Source of the DNA: an uncultured Alphaproteobacteria bacterium
GTDB taxonomy: Bacteria > Pseudomonadota > Alphaproteobacteria > HIMB59 > GCA-002718135
Reading direction: 5' to 3'
DNA length: 64,000 nucleotides
NCBI GenBank assembly: GCA_902577425.1
Contig: CACGZD010000005.1
Span: 1 to 64,000 of the forward strand
Positions within the stretch are counted from its first letter, which is position 1. Each line of letters starts with the position of its first letter. Shown in pieces: positions 62,265 to 64,000 of the stretch. The position numbers and the translations under genes were made by a program. The notes beneath the pieces are model-generated. The model searched no databases and was not told the origin of the DNA. It was given only the letters and a program-made list of their open reading frames with translations.

Positions 62265-64000
62265 TATATTGTATCCTTGATAAATTGAAATACATCTCTA
62301 GCAATTGGCGCAGCTGTTGAGGCCCCGGATCCTCCATGTTCAATTACTACAGATAAAGAATATCTAGGTTTTTCTGAGGGCATATAGCCCACAAATAATG
62401 CATGATCTCTATTTTTCCACTCAACTTCTTTTTTTCTAAAATTATCACTTTCTCTCTCAGCCATTGTAATCTTTTTTACTTGCGAAGTTCCTGTTTTACC
62501 TGAAAAATCAAAATTGCTAGCTTTAGAATTAATAGCGGTTCCTTTTGGCTCATTAACAACTTTAAACATAGCTTCTTTTATAATTTTTAGAGACTCTGAA
62601 TATTTGTTCATTTTATTAAAACTTGTTTTCTGAGAAATTTTTAAAATTGAAGGATTAATTTTTTTTCCCCCTGATGCAATTCTTGCTGTCATTATAGCTA
62701 GCTGAAGTGGAGATGTTAAAACATACCCCTGTCCTATTGCTGCATTTAAAGTTTCTCCTCCATACCAACTTTCTTTATATGTATTTTTCTTCCATTTTTT
62801 ATTTGGAATAATTCCTTTTTTTTGATTTAATAATTGAACATTATAAGTTTGACCTAAACCAAAATCTTTTGCTACTTCTGCAATTCTATCAATGCCAACT
62901 TTAATGGATAAATTGTAAAAGAAAACATCACATGACTCTTGTATAGCTGATACAATATTCATATTACCATGTCCTTTATTTTTCCAACAATGAAAAAATC
63001 TATCGCCAAACTCTATTTTACCTTCACAAAAAACTTTATCATTTTTATCTATTAATCCATCTTTTAAAGCAGCTATAGCTACTATCATTTTAAAAGTTGA
63101 TCCAGGAGCGTATAATCCTTGGATAGATCTATTGGTTAAAGGAGATAAATAATTATTTAGTAGAGAATTCCAATAATCTACATTTGGTTTTTGAATTATT
63201 AAATTAGAATTAAAATTAGGAGTAGAAACCATAGATAATATTTCTCCTGTTTCTATATCCAATAAAACAATTGAACCTGCTTTATGTTCAGCAATTCTGC
63301 CAGCTAAATATTTTTGTATTTTTGAATCTATAGATAGATTAATTTCTTTTCCTTTAGTACTTAATTTTTTTGAAATTTCTCTGATTATTCTTCCAGATGA
63401 ATTTACTTCTACTTCTCTATTGCCTGGTTGACCAACTAATAATTCATTAAATGTTTTTTCTAAACCTTGCTTACCTATATTTAATAATGGCATATTCGAG
63501 ATATAGGGTAAATTTAAATCTTTCTTTGATGGCTTATTAACATAACCTAATAAATGGGAGAAATATTCATTTTGAGGATAAAATCTTTGAAAATCTTCTA
63601 CTAAAGAGATTCCTTCTAAATAATTTTTATTAGTCTCAATTATTTCTAAAGTTTTCCAATCTAAATTTTCTTTAACTTTAATCTTTTCAAACTTTTTAAC
63701 AGTCTTGCTTAAATTAATAATTTTTCTTTTAGTTTGAAAATCTAAATCAATAAAATTTGATAAATCATTTAATGCTTTATTTAAATTTTTTGTTTGTTCA
63801 GGCGTTATATACAAATCAAAAACTTTTAAATTTGAAGCTATAATATTACCTTTTCTATCTTTGATTATTCCTCGAACAGGATATAAAATCTCAACATTTA
63901 TTTGATTGTTTTTTGATAATGTTTCATATTTTGAAGAATTAGTAATTTGAATATCAAATAGTCTATAAGATATTACAGAAAAAAGACCAAGTTTAGTTAA
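62264..64000 (-). CDS. mrdA: MrdA (PBP2), elongasome transpeptidase (5' end cut by window edge)
   Basis: Class B PBP that cross-links peptidoglycan with RodA. The frame is open to the right edge, so the true start and membrane anchor are missing; a TTG at 63814 is only an internal codon. The pedestal domain reads PVRGIIKDRKGNIIASN. In the catalytic domain are SxxK in PGSTFKM, the SxN-equivalent ESCDVFFYNL and KTG in GKTGTSQ. Overlaps rodA by one base. Confidence 0.95.
   Translation of the reverse strand, partial: LTKLGLFSVISYRLFDIQITNSSKYETLSKNNQINVEILYPVRGIIKDRKGNIIASNLKVFDLYITPEQTKNLNKALNDLSNFIDLDFQTKRKIINLSKTVKKFEKIKVKENLDWKTLEIIETNKNYLEGISLVEDFQRFYPQNEYFSHLLGYVNKPSKKDLNLPYISNMPLLNIGKQGLEKTFNELLVGQPGNREVEVNSSGRIIREISKKLSTKGKEINLSIDSKIQKYLAGRIAEHKAGSIVLLDIETGEILSMVSTPNFNSNLIIQKPNVDYWNSLLNNYLSPLTNRSIQGLYAPGSTFKMIVAIAALKDGLIDKNDKVFCEGKIEFGDRFFHCWKNKGHGNMNIVSAIQESCDVFFYNLSIKVGIDRIAEVAKDFGLGQTYNVQLLNQKKGIIPNKKWKKNTYKESWYGGETLNAAIGQGYVLTSPLQLAIMTARIASGGKKINPSILKISQKTSFNKMNKYSESLKIIKEAMFKVVNEPKGTAINSKASNFDFSGKTGTSQVKKITMAERESDNFRKKEVEWKNRDHALFVGYMPSEKPRYSLSVVIEHGGSGASTAAPIARDVFQFIKDTI

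Noticed and set aside
1..64000. CRISPR arrays, transposase or integrase genes, tRNA or rRNA genes, riboswitches
   Set aside because: I read every intergenic stretch (none above about 200 bases) and saw no repeat-spacer pattern, no clover-leaf sequence and no known aptamer core; sensitive covariance searches could not be run here.

Overview
The window is a 64 kb piece of a very AT-rich, tightly packed bacterial chromosome. Several features point to a streamlined marine-type alphaproteobacterium of the SAR11/HIMB59 kind: the DUF2155 gene beside an NDUFA12-type complex I gene, the long two-domain dCTP deaminase, the ALDH16-deoC pair, a SoxYZ/B/CD cluster, short or overlapping gene junctions, and no gap above about 200 bases. 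The group assignment is an inference from gene content. I saw no tRNA or rRNA gene, CRISPR array, insertion sequence, prophage or integrase. No stretch longer than 300 bases lacks a gene.

Bases 1-15457 are housekeeping genes. They hold the end of a suf Fe-S operon (sufB, sufC cut by the window edge) with a 22-base palindrome in front of sufB; mnmA; an alpha/beta hydrolase; tyrS; mrcA-prfB, with prfB needing a programmed +1 frameshift; rne followed by an M48 protease gene broken at a 14-T run; dcd; and aroQ-accB-accC.

Bases 15491-32930 are mixed housekeeping and transport: DUF2155, NDUFA12, pyrC, a family 9 glycosyltransferase, ygfZ, two MFS transporters, an alpha2-type glyS, sppA with a 55-residue microprotein, a polyprenyl diphosphate synthase, a sugar-phosphate cupin, rpe, a 27-residue very basic peptide, an SbmA/BacA-type transporter, fxsA, a DapA-like lyase, uppP, sbcB, a HAD phosphatase and a 58-residue membrane protein.

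Bases 32949-47851 form a carbohydrate island. It has two PfkB sugar kinases, a TIM-barrel sugar isomerase/epimerase, a Tat-exported sugar-binding protein with two MalFG-type permeases but no ATPase, an FGGY kinase, an M42 'SgcX-like' protein next to a BtpA/SgcQ protein, a FucU/RbsD mutarotase, an ALDH16 double-domain dehydrogenase, deoC and gpsA. The enzymes could take up, epimerise, phosphorylate and cleave a pentose, deoxy sugar or related compound and oxidise the resulting aldehyde. The substrate cannot be read from sequence alone.

Bases 48019-64000 hold a branched-chain-type periplasmic binding protein with a clear terminator, a MATE exporter, and fccAB (sulfide dehydrogenase) converging through a shared terminator on a long minus-strand run. 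In transcription order that run is mrdA (5' end cut), rodA, livG, livF, livH, livM, a periplasmic thioredoxin, soxY, soxZ, soxC, soxD, soxB. SoxX and SoxA are absent, so as visible here the Sox system lacks its usual thiosulfate-loading enzyme and sits beside a sulfide dehydrogenase instead.
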